From Dictyophora rubrovolvata (Eukaryota > Basidiomycota > Agaricomycetes > Phallales > Phallaceae): 64,000 nt of DNA. This document shows positions 1 through 12,283 of the stretch, one piece after another. The notes beneath the pieces were generated by a model. That model saw only the letters and a program-made list of their open reading frames with translations, was not told the DNA's origin and searched no databases. The stretch is from NCBI GenBank assembly GCA_029959195.1, contig CP114120.1, forward strand, positions 62,001 through 126,000. The letters run 5' to 3'. The position numbers were made by a program, and so were the translations under genes. The number at the start of each line of letters is the position of its first letter. Within the stretch, counting starts at the first letter, position 1.

Positions 1-432
1 GCTGGTCTTGTGACCTCAACCGATGCCGACTCCGTTTTAGCTGCCGTCCAAAACGTTAAGCCAGTCATTATTCAAACCCTTAACGATTTTATCGCTCAAA
101 AGAGCGAAGTGGAGAAACTCAATGAGCAATTAAACGGTCTCACGAAACTAGCTGAATCAGATCTCAAGGCCCTTGAAAGTAACACGTCTGTCAGTAGCTG
201 TGTTTCTTTATTATTGACATTTAAGGTGTTTACATATGGACGCATGTTCACTTTAGGTCGTTGAAAGTGCATTAATATCCGCTGCACCGGTATTTCCTCT
301 CTTCAATTTACTGTTCAATCGTAGCCATCCTCATGTTTGAATACACAGATTCCGCTGAAACCAACTGCCTCGCTTATTTCGTCTTCCATAAGCGCAGCTT
401 TTCAAACCGCAATTGCAGCATACGCAGATTAG
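1..432 (+). CDS. HsbA-like hydrophobic surface binding protein, 3' part (copy 1)
   Basis: This is the 3' part of a gene entering from the left edge. It matches the downstream copy at 1636-2527 in residues and in one intron position (190-256, between the codons for NTS and VVESA). The shared core is a helical stretch with IIQTLND and AQKSEVEKL, and the C-terminus is AAFQTAIAAYAD. HsbA family proteins are small secreted helical proteins that coat hydrophobic surfaces and can recruit hydrolases. Compared with copy 2 the last exon carries a net gain of about two bases, which breaks the straight reading frame. A GT-AG intron at 290-348 (59 bases) would remove the broken part and restore the frame, with 349-432 as the last exon. 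The gene may therefore be functional with a new intron, or a young pseudogene. The family is clear; functionality is not. Confidence 0.7.
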
Positions 433-1635
433 CTTCCCTTATAACACGATTTGTTTACAAGTCGGGCATTATGTATCGTAACTCTAACTGAAATGTCAAG
501 TTAGCGACTCATGTTATCGCGATATGATTCAGAGTTTGTTGATATTACAGAATCTTGAGTCACTGCCGAGAACAACATAATGTACAACAAGTAGGCACTT
601 TCGATATCTTCCGGAGAACACTAGAGGGGACAAGGGGCGCATTTTCAACTATCTATCGAAAACTAGTTCGTATCAACAACCGGTAACTTGGACCCTCAAG
701 GCCTCAACGTCAACGTTCATATAGCTTTTTATCTGCCCGAACTCGAACTCGTCTTGTCGAATTTGCATTCCAAAACTGTGACAGAGAGTAGCTGAAAGTT
801 GGAGTATTTGGTCGTGGGACTCGGTTCGAATTGTCTAATATCATGTAGTGTATATTATATGAATAATATATACAAAATCGATAGTCATGGTATTAGGAGG
901 AGTGTTTATTTTTCAACGATTTTTTTGCGTATTGGGCAAAAAAATGATTCCTAGCAGTAACAACACCGTATGAAAATTATATATGTACAGAAAGTTAGGT
1001 CGTAATCTTGCCGGAACATTCTTAGAGTATTGCGGATGAGGTGGATGACTGAGGCTAACAATGAGTTGTAACTTGTCTATTATTGACAGTTGACCGTAAC
1101 TGAATTTGTGGTCCGGGGCGAGAAACGCAAAAACAACAATATAAACACTCCAATCTACATTGTTCCAAATATGAGTTACTGGTGCTGTATGGTTCTAGCC
1201 TCGGGTTTTGCCGAATGTTTCCTTGCTGGACCATCCATTCAAACGAACCACGTTGAGCTCTTCTCAGAATTCTTCTTTAATTTAGTTTTTGACAACAATT
1301 GTATTTGAATCCTTCTCGCTTCAGAAATCATGCGGATAAATATTACCTTTAGACTATGGTCGGTGCAATCTAGAGGTTTTCGGTCAATCAAAGAAGCTCA
1401 GGTCTCCGAACCTGCCTTCATGAGATGACGAACGTTCATCCCATGTTCTTTCTGGAGCCTGTATTTTCAAAATTGATTAGTATGACTCCTATCGAGCCCC
1501 CTTCAACATGACAGAGATAGGGAAGCTGATTTTTTTTTTGAATAGTTTCTATTTTGGCAGCACATTGACTTTGTATAAATTTCACAAACGGATACTCATA
1601 ATGCATACAATTCCCCTATCACCTTTATAGTAGAG
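433..1635. other. Intergenic region between the HsbA copies
   Basis: AT-rich spacer. A 72-codon open frame at 1090-1308 has no recognisable features and I do not support it as a gene. The last few hundred bases should hold the promoter of HsbA copy 2, with a TATA-like TATAAAT at about 1574, some 60 bases before its start codon. Confidence 0.5.
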
Positions 1636-2527
1636 ATGAAAATACTCACTCAGCTCATCCTTCTATTCACTGGTCTCACTGTCTTCGGCTCGCCAATAGA
1701 GAGACGTGATAGTGTTGATACCGTCCTAACCGACCTTAGCAATCTTACTACATCTGTTGTGAGTCACTCTTCAATCGCGGTATATATCGATTGAATGAGC
1801 CGCAAAGAATACGCTTGATAGCTCCGTCAATAGTCTTCCGCAACAAGGTCTCGTAGCGGCGTTGGTAAGGAACTTGTTCGAATATTTTTGAACCCAATAT
1901 TGAAGACAATCTACCCCAGGCTGTCGAACGAAACGTAAATAGTATCATATCCATGCTCCAGAAGGCGTGTAGGTCCCCCACTTTGTATTACCGAATCCGG
2001 TGTTGACAAAATATGTTCTTGAAGACGCAATTCGATGTGCTTGTGAGCCCAGGGCCCATAATATCAAATCGTGATACTTACCACAACCTGAATAGGCAGC
2101 TAGTCCATTTCCTTTATCCGACGCCGTGTCCATATTGAATGCTATTCAAACCTTACAGCCAGCAATTATCCAAACTCTCAATGATCTCGTCGCCCAAAAG
2201 AGTGAAGTGGAGAAACTCAGTGGCGAATTAGCCGGTCTTACGCAATTAGCTGAATTAGACCTTGAGGCTCTTGAAAGTAATACGACTGTCAGTGTCTGAT
2301 TGATTTTGAAAGAGTTTTTTTTTCTAATGATTTTACGATATTGTTACTTTTAGGCTGTTGAAAATGCATTTATTTCTGCAGCACAGGCGCGTCTTCGTTA
2401 CAATTTGTATAATAACGACACACTTACTCGGTATTACGCACAGGATTCGTTGAACCAAGTAGCGTCTGCCATTTCATCTTCAATAGGAGCGGCTTTCCAA
2501 ACTGCCATTTCCGCGTATGCCGGTTAA
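1636..2527 (+). CDS. HsbA-like hydrophobic surface binding protein (copy 2)
   Basis: The start codon opens a secretion signal (MKILTQLILLFTGLTVFGSP), followed by ERR, a likely propeptide site. Exons read as 1636-1758, 1808-1864, a third near 1920-1967, a fourth from about 2098 to 2286, and a last one from about 2355 to the TAA at 2525-2527. The mature part is an amphipathic helical protein of about 150-170 residues with the core IIQTLNDLVAQKSEVEKL. It ends in AAFQTAISAYAG, which fits the HsbA family in length and pattern. These proteins are secreted and adsorb to hydrophobic surfaces; in Aspergillus the founding member recruits a polyesterase. It is a tandem duplicate of the gene at the left edge. 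Exact joins for exons 3 and 4 are uncertain because the donor after QKA is not a clean consensus. Confidence 0.8.
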
Positions 2528-4334
2528 TTTCTTACTGGTGAGCGGAAAAAGACAGGGTGATAATAAACCTAAAATTAAAATCAGCAAACGATAGGTCTTG
2601 AATATGAAATTTACGCTTGTCTTTGCGTCGTATAAGCATGTAATATTAGGGAAACGCGGTCGAACAACGTACATGAAACCCATGCGATTCAACCTCTCAA
2701 TAGTATGGCGGTGTTCGTTTAGATCATTCGACCCGGGTTCATATTACTATGTGTATGATTATTATGATGACTGTGACTGATCACGTTTTGTTCTAAGTCC
2801 AACGACAACAAAGGTGACGTGCGTGGTTTTGGCTAGAATCATTGGTCAATTAACTTACGCGAAGTTCAGTTCACTTGTGCCAAGGGGTGGGACCTAAATA
2901 AGTTGAAATCCCGTTGGGGAAAAGTGATCTTAAAACACTCCTAAAAGCACGACTTGTGATGTTCTTTTCGACTAGATATCATCTCCCCATGTGGTGTTGT
3001 ACCCCGAATTTGCGAAAATTTCGATCACATGGGAAACTATGGGAAGATGGAAAGAAACAGCGGACATGATGATGTTATGCCCGTTGCGGAGAATCCGAAA
3101 ATGATCCGTTACTGACCATCTCCAAACCATGCACCAAAATTTAGGTATTAGAATTGGTGTTTGTGTTGTTTGTTAAGACAATAAATCTTCAACTCAAACT
3201 TGAGAGAAAGTACCAATGACCCGTTAGATAAAGGCGAAAGCTGTCTCACAATCAATCAAGTCGGCTTATTACACACTAGTCGCTGTGGTAATCCGTCTCC
3301 TCCTGTATCGCCTTCGAATATAACAAATCAACATTCTTCGATTCAAAACTCCAGAATCTTCCTTTTGGATCGAACTGACAACGCGACAGATTCTTCATAA
3401 ATCTCCAAGAAATCCCGATTCCACCTCGGAGGCTAATACTTTGTTCGGTACGAAAGCCGTCCCACAATATTCCCCGGATTGTCCTGAAGTGGAGTCTTAT
3501 TTTCGGAAAATGTTACGCCAATGATGAAATTGAGATTGTCTGAGTATGTACCGGCCGCACACCTTGATGGATACAAGATGGAAGTCAAGACGGGTAGCGC
3601 CGTGACTGTCGAAAACGAAATTTGTCACTCTTAGTCACCTGCCCTTTCCTCGTTGCGACAAACTCTCGAGATTGACATTGCCAGCAAAGTCTACTTAATT
3701 GTCGAAGCTTGCAGAATGTTAGACACTGTTCTTGTGGTCGAGGCACTTGTTCAAGTCCACGGTCATTAATCTTCTTCTTATCACAGCATGATCGATATGA
3801 CCGTGCTTTCTCGGAGGAATGTTGCAATGCGTAGGCAGCGGCCATTGGTCTACGGAGGAACTATGTTTTGCAAGCTTTGTTTTTCCAACGAATTCTCAGC
3901 CTTCTCAGCGATACAACTCTCCACGGTGGCCAATGATTGAACTATTTTTATGTTTCACGCCAGGCTCAAGTTTGCGAGATAATCCCGAGCAAAGCGTCTT
4001 CCCGGCTCCCCCGACAAAATATGCATTCTTTACTACTTGACTCTGACCGGTCAGTAAAGAAGTAGTTTTATGAAATGGTTTATGTCCCTGCTTGATGATC
4101 CCCGCGGAGAACCCCAAAGGTGAATTTTCTAAAAAGAGACATCTCTAACGATCAACGCAATAGTCTAATGCCGTCTTATCGCGAATTTGGAAGCTCAAGA
4201 ACACGGGGTATCAGATTATTTGTTTTGCATAAAAGAAGCTATCTTGCCAGGTCAAACCATCCACTGGTGTCCTCCCAACTGGTCTTTGCTCCATCCCCAC
4301 CTTCTATCCTTCGTTACACTCGAGTAAATAGACA
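2528..4334. other. Intergenic region, no gene recognised
   Basis: Several open frames of 60-86 codons lie on both strands (for example 3585-3845 and 3905-4117 on minus). None has a family signature I trust. The right end should hold the promoter of the sugar transporter at 4335. Confidence 0.45.
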
Positions 4335-6954
4335 ATGGGTGCCGGAGCCGTAGCAACTTCAGGTGGAGCACATTATGCTCATTTGATAGATACTACGACC
4401 CCATGGTGGAAGAAGAAACGTGCGTATTGTTTATATACTTCCCCAGCCGTCTATTGACAAGTTGTTCAATAAGGGCTGTTGTTATTGAACTCATGTATTC
4501 TTCTCCTGTTAATCACCTCGTCCACTAATGGTTACGACGGTACGCATTTAACATTTTGTTTTAATACTTCTCTCACGATCATTTGTAGGAAGTATGATGA
4601 GTACGTAACAAATGTCAAACGTTTCTATTTACTTAACTCTACTGATGGACATTGTTAAGATGGCCTGCAATCTCTAGAACAATGGAGGTCTGATTTTAAC
4701 AACCCGACCGGTGGAATGGTAGGGTATACGTCAATGAACTAAAGCCATGCTGCTGAATAAACTTTGCATATAGTTAGGGCTTCTCAACGCCATTCAAGTA
4801 CATATCTCAATTCTGCTTATACCCAGTTGTCTTTATAATTTTTTTAGAATATTGGTTCACTTGCGGGCTATCCCTTTGCACCCTATCTCTCAGATGGTTT
4901 AGGTCGTAAACGCACCATCTTGCTTGGGGCTTTCATCATGACCGCGGCCACTATTATTCAAACAGCTAGTCAGACCGTTGGGATGTTCATTGGTGCCCGT
5001 TTCTTGAGTGCGTGACCATCATGCCTACTTATCCCCATTGTTCTGTGTTGATATCGTTGATGTCTTAGTTGGCTTCGGATTAACATTCTGTGCCAATGCA
5101 GCCCCCTTGCTTGTGTCAGAGGTGGCATACCCATCCCAGCGCGCGGCGCTTACCTCCACTTATAACTCTCTCTGGTAAGCTAACTACTTATCCCAATCGG
5201 GATGGCACATTGATTCTGAACCAGGTATGCTGGCTCTATTATGTGAGTGAAAATTCTTCCCGAAAGGTATCGATTAAATGTTCGAATTTGAATCGCTTTG
5301 GTGCAGTGCCGCATGGACAGTGAGTAATACTTTCTACGTGTCCAATCCGATATCATTTACTAATTTCATTAGACTTACGGAACATTCCGTATTAACTCGA
5401 GTTGGTCATGGAGAATCCCGTCTGCTCTCCAAGGATTACCATCGGTCTTGCAGCTGGCTCTTATTTGGTTCGTGCCGGAATCACCACGTTGGTTAATTAG
5501 CAAAGGAAGGTAAGGCCCATTTTTGTTCTCCATGCGGTCACTTTTTTACTGTTTATTTAGAGAAGAACGCGCGACTGAAATCATTGCGTACTATCATGCC
5601 GACGGAAATAGGTACGTTTGGATAATGCACTGTATCTACAAAAATGTTCATGCCATTGCGTTACTAGAGACGACCCCCTTGTAGGATACCAAATCGAGGA
5701 AATCAAAACCGCCCTCGAATTAGATCGCCAAGCCTCTCAAGTCGGCTACCTCAGTCTCTTTAAGACCCCCAGCAACCTCCGTCGAATCCGAATCATTATC
5801 GCCCTCGGATTTTTCTCCCAATGGTCCGGAAATGGTCTTATCAGTTACTATCAAAACAAAGTTTTCGATCAACTCGGTATCAGCGGCACGGGTACTCAAC
5901 TGCTTATTAACGGCATTCTTCAAATTTGGAATCTTATTGTCGCACTTATCGCATCATTCCTTTGTGAACGAGCCGGAAGAAGACCGTTGTTTATCATATC
6001 ATGCGTTGGAATGTTGCTCATGTGGACCGCCCAAACTGTTTGTTTCGCCGAGTTTTCAATCCATGGAACCTCAGCGGCTGCACATGCTTTTATTGCGTTT
6101 ATCTGTGAGTTCTGATTCTACGTGTCTATTGATTGTTGTTGTGACGCGAATGAGGATAGTCTTGTACTATGGTGCCTACGATGTAAGTATCAGTACACGT
6201 GCAAAGGTCAACGGATTGACTTTTCCAATTAGATCGCATTCACCCCCTTGATTGTCTCGTGAGTTCTATTTTCTGCTGGCATCGGCAATGGTTAATGACT
6301 CATATACTCTCGTTATTCAGTTACACGGTCGAGATCCTACCTTTCGCAATTCGTGCCAAGGGTTTCAACATTTTCAATTTCGTAATCTCCTTGGCCTTGA
6401 TTTTCAACCAGTGAGTAACCCATTTGCCCTTACATTAGTTCATGCGACGAAATCCCGCTACTTAGGTATATTAATCCGATTGCATTGAAGGCCATTGGAT
6501 GGAAATACTACGTGCGTGTCTTTTACCCTTTTTTTCGAGAATATCGGCTATTGTTGACTGCTGCTTTCCTGTAGCTTGTCTATGACGTATGGTTGGTAGT
6601 CGAGTTATTATTCGTTTTGAGATATATCCTCGAGGTTCGTGTCCCCATGTTTACTCATAATACTCGCTATTCACTGGCCAAATAATTTTAGACCAAAGGT
6701 GTAAGTACCATAATTGATCTTCTCACATTACATTTTGCTTAGTCTTGTTCAAACATAGCGTACTCTAGAGGAAACCTCCGCGTGCGTTCGTTTTTCAATA
6801 TTCGAGTCATTTTACTCACTATTTTCCAAGCTTATTTGACGGCGACGAGAGAGTTGATCAAGTCGAAGCTGCAGCACAGATCGGAGAAACCCACGTCGAC
6901 GACGTTAAAAGCGATAGCGAGTCCGGAAAGGGTTCCGATCTCAAGGGCCAGTAA
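4335..6954 (+). CDS. MFS sugar transporter (lactose permease / hexose transporter type)
   Basis: Twelve-helix sugar porter of the major facilitator superfamily, expected in the plasma membrane as a proton-sugar symporter. It is split by about ten short introns. The start MGAGAVATSGGAHYAHL is followed by a first helix ending in the substrate-path motif NGYDGSMMNGLQ. Next come SLAGYPFAPYLSDGLGRKRT (loop 2-3 signature), PESPRWLISKGR (end of helix 6), QWSGNGLISYY (helix 7 region) and ERAGRRPLF (loop 8-9). ETKGRTLEE in the C-terminal tail is characteristic. The tail is acidic and ends at TAA 6952-6954. The pattern NGYDGS with QWSGNG resembles fungal lactose/hexose permeases more than glucose HXT proteins; the substrate cannot be read. 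No frame damage is visible. Confidence 0.9.
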
Positions 6955-7895
6955 ATGAGAAGACGAAAAAGGTCTTCAACAAATAAGAACAAGAATATGA
7001 ACAATGACATAGCAATATAGCGATCCAGTTTGATATTGTTTTGTCTAGTCAATGCGTTGAATTTGTACATTATCGCCTTGTATGTATTCACGACCGATCT
7101 CTCCTTTTTTCGCTAGAAAGTAAATACATTTTCCTTTTTTCTCATTGTTCCGAACTTACCCACGATACTTCGAAAAACATTTGATGAATCAGTATCAATC
7201 ACCAACCGCTTTCACCCACTTCGTTAGAGTTCTTGATAGATACTACGTAAGATGCTAACGCGCATTATATGTCAGTGTTCAGTCCATTGGCCGATCCTCG
7301 CCCACTGATTTCTGAAATCAAATCCATTAGAAAGGCTAGCACGTCTGAGATAGAAGGCCTTAAGTTATTTGTCCACTGGCTTTAAATTATTATTACCTCA
7401 GATTTAACCTTCGCCTCTTTTTTTGCGGATAGCCCGATTTATTCATAACTTACCTTCATCATTCCCCAGCTGTCAATATAGACAACATAACATTTCAACG
7501 ATATGCAAATTTATTTTGAATTGAATTTGTGACCTGTCTCGACTTTAATGGCATGTAAGGATTCTAGGCGTTTAGTACACCTCTAATAGACCCTAAGCTT
7601 GAGTGCCTTGCGGCTTTTAAACGTTTAAACTAAAACTTTAAACGTTGAAGCTTGATAAGCGGACGGGCTGCGGTTCAATATTGGCGAAATCGGATTAAAC
7701 TAGTGAAACGAAAACGTCACAGTATTGCTTAATAGTACAAAATGCAAAACGTCAAAGCACAAGTAAAACTACAAAGGCATGCAAAACCACTATAATGGCA
7801 AGAAAACGACTCGTCTTTTTTCTTAGTCCTCAGTTCTTTTTCTTCTTCTTCTCATGCTATAAGTATCACAAGATAAATTATCGAATCACAAGATC
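6955..7895. other. Convergent intergenic region
   Basis: Lies between the 3' ends of the sugar transporter (+) and the carboxypeptidase homologue (-). AT-rich, with no gene. It contains a perfect inverted repeat at 7620-7646, listed separately. Confidence 0.5.
7620..7646. repeat. Perfect 10-base inverted repeat
   Basis: AACGTTTAAA, a 7-base spacer, then TTTAAACGTT. It could form a hairpin in RNA from either strand and sits between two convergent genes. A role in 3'-end formation is possible but not shown. Confidence 0.5.
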
Positions 7896-9731
7896 TCAAA
7901 AAAGGCTCACTTCAAGATCTTCCAAGATATATTGTGCAAGATATGAAATCAATCCGGCTGTTTCTTCGCCTGTAGGTTTTATATGTCGTGTTGGGAGTAC
8001 GTATCCATACTGCCCATAAACAAACGGTGAATAATAGACATGTTAGCACTGGGTGTCAGAAATTATGAGAAGAATCACTCACCGTCCCAGTATCACGTAA
8101 ATGGACAGCATAACTATACTTGACATGGTTCTCTTCATACATCCAATCAACAACGTTGCCTGGCGCTCTGTTAAGAAAGGAAAAGGGAAATTCCGAGTTT
8201 GGTGGGAAAATTGGAGTTTTTTCAAGAAAAGGAAGTTCAAGTTAGTACCTTAGCTTCGTTTGGGGAGTAAAGCAAGAACTCACTGATATAATGTGTCACA
8301 TAATTGACCAACCTGGGTTGCAGCAGTTAACACGCATCAAACAATTTTCTAATATACTGGATTTCCCACTTACTGCCATAGGAAGTCCATACACTGCTTT
8401 TGATGCGGCTGCAGCGCCGTATGCGGCTTCCAAGATATCTTCCGCGTCTCGTGGCATCAAGTCGCAGGAATATGAGTATGGTATTGAAACTGATCGGGGA
8501 GTAACACATGATTTAGAAAGGGTATAATCAGAGGATGGGCGGAACATGACAGAAAATGGGGGTGGTTGGACTTACTCATTTGACCATAGCTTCGTAAATC
8601 GATGAAAGCAGCTATACGTTCGGTATTCTTGAAAAATTTTGCTAGAGCTTGTACTTCTGGGGCTTGGAAGGGGTATTCTCCCGGATACCATGGAGCGCAT
8701 GGGCCAGCGTGTGGCGATGAGGCTGCTTCCCAGCCATAACCCTGTTTTGGAATTAGTGAGAAGGTGTTCTAAAAATATACGAGCCCTTTTTCAAAAAAAA
8801 ATGCAAGATACGAACCCAATTTCTGAATAGATGTATTGTCATATGAGAGAGATGATGATGTGTATTGCAGATGTAGACGAACCTGTTCATATCGATACCG
8901 TTGCATCCATCATCGTTATGCAGCTGCATTGTGTTCTTGTACCTGCGGAAAGAAGGTGTTGTCAACGGAAATCTGCTTTCGCGTCCAACATGGAGCCAAT
9001 AAAAATGAATCGGACATACCAATGTCGATCAGATTCCCATGTGTATTCGTACCCGTCTGGGTTTGATACTGGAATGATGTAAAAATCCTATACAGATTTC
9101 AAAAATGAATGACTGATAGGAACAAAACACGAAAGGGAACCCACAAAGTCATCGAGTAGCTTGCCAATAGAATTCGGGTCCTTTTTATCCAACAGGAGGG
9201 CATGCGCTAAATAGAGAGCTGTCGAAGTTGAAATCCACTGCAACAAAGCCACCAGTCGTTAGCATCTCAATTTGAGTGTTCAAGTGTTTAAAAAAAGTCC
9301 ACCTCGCGTGCGTGTTGAGCACCCATAACAACGATAGCGGGTTTTTTAATCGCCTTTTTCAATTTCTTCTTCTTCTTATCTGGACGTTTTATTGAGAGAC
9401 TTGTAAGAGGTCTTTTTTCTGTAGTCCATCCAAAGTAATCTAACTTGACGTTTTCCGGACGAATCGCGGCGAAGGTATGGATGTATTGTTCAATTTCTCG
9501 CAATGGATGATAGACTTCATGGAACGTCATATCCCCAAGAGGGTCAATTAACCACTTAAAGAGCTTCTTAGGACACAGTGATAGGTCATAACAAGCCCAT
9601 AAGGGACATACGGATGCGTTTAGAGAAGGCTCCTCCAGGCGCCATTGTATAGGAACTTGTTGTGGAAGACAACTGACAGATAATAACGCAGAGAGTATCA
9701 AAATTGATATTCCAGGCCTCGGAATAACCAT
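7896..9731 (-). CDS. Inactive M14 metallocarboxypeptidase homologue, ECM14-like
   Basis: Secreted protein of the M14 carboxypeptidase fold with about eight exons. MVIPRPGISILILSALLSVS is a signal peptide, followed by a prosegment rich in lysine. The catalytic domain begins with GAQHARE|WIS, keeping the first two zinc ligands (His and Glu of HxxE). NPDGYEYTWESDR and CNGIDMNR match the substrate-binding blocks. The third zinc ligand is lost: the usual DLHSYGQ reads DLRSYGQ (Arg codon at 8592-8594). The catalytic glutamate of ELRDTG is His (HLRDTG). Conserved YGYVLPTRHIKPTGEETA closes the domain. The ECM14 family in fungi is known as a carboxypeptidase-like protein without the catalytic Glu, linked to cell wall organisation. 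This one departs further because a metal ligand is also gone. It probably acts as a binding protein, which is inference. Confidence 0.87.
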
Positions 9732-10941
9732 TATGGATGGTATGGTACGTTTTGAGAAGAGAAAGAGAGGTTTGAAACGGAATCCGAAGTGGGCACACGA
9801 CCTTAAATTTGAGACATTCCTTTTGGCTCCGCCTGAGCGCTCGAGAAGCTCACGTGATGTTACGATTGGCCTCGTGCCCTTGAGGACGGGATCTTCTGTC
9901 CGTGTATTTGCTGACTAATCAGTTACGCCAATGACACAATTTGGCGCAATCGCCAGATTCTCACTTGTTTTTTTTAATTACCGTCAAATTACAATTGGAA
10001 AACAAGGACAAACTACTGAGAGTCTGCGATATCGGGGCAGCATAGTCGGTGTATAATAAATACAACGAGCCTAGACTCGTTCGCCCGGACAAAACACCTT
10101 GGCCCACCGCGTCATGATGGACTCATATATAGTCTTTATCTACCTATCTACGTATCTATCCGTAGCATGTAGCCGCGTGAAGTTACTATTGAAGGCTGTC
10201 TTGCATCCATATTTTTGACGGATTGCCAGGATCTTTCCGACGGTATTAATACATCTTGCAACTTAGAGAGCTCTGTCAATAGAATTCCTGTGTCTATTTG
10301 AGTTCATCCAAATGTCCGGCGCGCGGTTGGTCCAAGAGAGCAATTGCCAACGTTCGTATACTTCTAGACACTGGTATCGGGGCTCAATCTGGTGTCCTTG
10401 AGCTAATACAACTGCTTCATCCACATTCTGCAATTATCTGACATGCGCATCAGAAAATGTTCGGTACCGTCTTACCTTACATTATGATTGGATCGGTATG
10501 GCGCATATCTGTTGGACAAATGTAAAGAGATTCTCGAAAGCCATCATAGGCTTGTTGTTTATCGCGGTTATCATGTCACCATCCTCGCACAAAGAAATCA
10601 AAGTTTACTCGTTATAGTTTTGGTGCCTGTCGGCACGAACTCAGTTAAGAACTTTACCAGCAAGAAACATCTCACAACCTGTTAAACAGATCGAGTAATC
10701 ATACAAATATTACCCCCAGTGCGGCGAGCAGTGAATTTATCAACACCAATCAGAAGTGCTTCTGCATGCCGTAAGACGAAGGGAAAGACGTATTTGTATT
10801 CGCACACTCGTTTGTATGACAGCTGCGAGGTATGGATAACCATTTTTGCCACTTCTGGAGGTGCAGCCGTCATTTTTGCTTTCGATGGGATAAAGAAGGG
10901 GGTATGGTCATGATTTATAGATAAGCGTAAGCACACGGCAC
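9732..10941. other. Intergenic region, promoter of the ECM14-like gene
   Basis: Upstream of the ECM14-like start there is a CACGTGA box near 9850. Overlapping open frames of 64-84 codons on both strands at 10682-10936 have no recognisable family. I support no gene here. Confidence 0.45.
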
Positions 10942-12283
10942 TTAATATTTGCTGGTTTCACTATCCAGCCAATCCCATAAGCGTTTGCCCAGCTCGGATT
11001 GTTCGGCTATGGAAGGTATCTGAGCCACCTTCGCCCATGGGATAAGATACTGTTAAGATGTCATATATAATTCGACAAAGCAAAAAAGGGTTTCTAACTG
11101 ACTTTGCCATTTATACTTTGGCTGTCTGAGGTAGTACCGGCGTAAAGTCCAGTAAGAATACCGAGCGAAATAGGGTAGAAGAACCACCATGACTTGAGAA
11201 TAATGATGAATAATGAATTCCGAGTTACGTTATGACAGCAAATGACGTACAACGATAGTAAACAACTTTGATGTATGTCTTTGAATTCCTGTTCGGATGT
11301 TGCCTGGGTTAACCGCAACGGACATGATACCATCGTCTTTATATCTCCTAGCCATTTCAATTGAAATTAATAGATTCGCCTGGAAAAAGAATGGTAAAAT
11401 AATCAATAAAGAGAGTGGGCTTATAGGATTGACCATTTTGCTCTGCATGTACATCTGTGCCGAACCTATTTTTTTCAAGGCCTGAGGATCTTTCATCGCT
11501 TCGAGATCCAGAGTTTTCGCGAAATAAAGAGCTGATGAAGATGAGTGAACAATGCGGGCTACGCCGTTAGATGATTGAGCTGCAGCGCAAAGAAGAGGAT
11601 GAAGGCATTTGGTGAAAAGGTAATGACCAATAACGTTGGTTCCGAATTGGCATTCATATCCATCCGTGGTAAGTTGCTCTATCGGAGTATTCATGACACC
11701 ACTATTGGCAAATGTGAGTAGTAGAGAAGATTCAAACTGGGTAAAGAACTGACCCGTTGTTGTAAAGAATATCAACTTTTTGTTCTTCGCTGCCAACGAA
11801 CAACAATAACGAACGATAACCGTCAGCAGCCCGAAATTACGAGAAAAAAAGTCCACTTACGATTCAATTTCACGAGCAGCGTTCCTAACAGACTTCAAAT
11901 CACTTAGGTCTATCTGCACAAACACGGCTTCTTTGCCTGTTTCTTCATTGAGCTGAGAAATTGCAGCTAATGCACGCTCCTTAGATCGACAAGCAATGTA
12001 GACCTTGGCATTCTTTGAAAGAAGAGCCTAAGCGTCAAGAACAAAGTGTCTAGCATGATGTGAAACGTAAAGCGTGGAACGGCTATAACACACCTTCGCG
12101 GTCTCGTATCCAATCCCATTGTTTCCTCCTTGTTACAAACATTATAGAATGACTTAAAAATCTAAAATTGAGGTTCATACCAGTTATAACAACTACTTTT
12201 CCAGTCATATCCGGGACGTCTTCGACGCGAAAGGTAGGTTTGGACGGAAATCCTTCAGAGAGATACCTGTATATTGCGCCCAT
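10942..12283 (-). CDS. Short-chain dehydrogenase/reductase (retinol dehydrogenase-like)
   Basis: Classical SDR of about 320 residues with roughly seven exons, predicted NAD(P)-dependent oxidoreductase. The start MGAIYRYLSEGFPSKPTF is followed by DMTGKVVVITGGNNGIGYET, the Rossmann TGxxxGxG motif. The usual NNAG reads NNGGVM, a conservative Ala to Gly change. Further along are the catalytic serine region RIVHSSSSALYF and the YxxxK pair in YMQSKMANLL. NPGNIRTGIQR follows, and the sequence ends ETSKY with TAA at 10942-10944. The family includes fungal homologues of retinol and WW-domain oxidoreductases; the substrate is unknown. The N-terminal extension before the Rossmann fold is short and not clearly a signal. 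Confidence 0.88.

Noticed and set aside
785-845. B-box-like GGTTCGAATT with a weak A-box upstream
   Set aside because: No acceptor stem or cloverleaf can be drawn.
3905-4117. Minus-strand frame with GGAGKT, resembling a P-loop of a NACHT or AAA protein
   Set aside because: No Walker B, no upstream or downstream NACHT blocks, and the match is only six residues.
10682-10936. Overlapping open frames on both strands (84 and 64 codons)
   Set aside because: No splice partners, no family features and no way to tell the strands apart.
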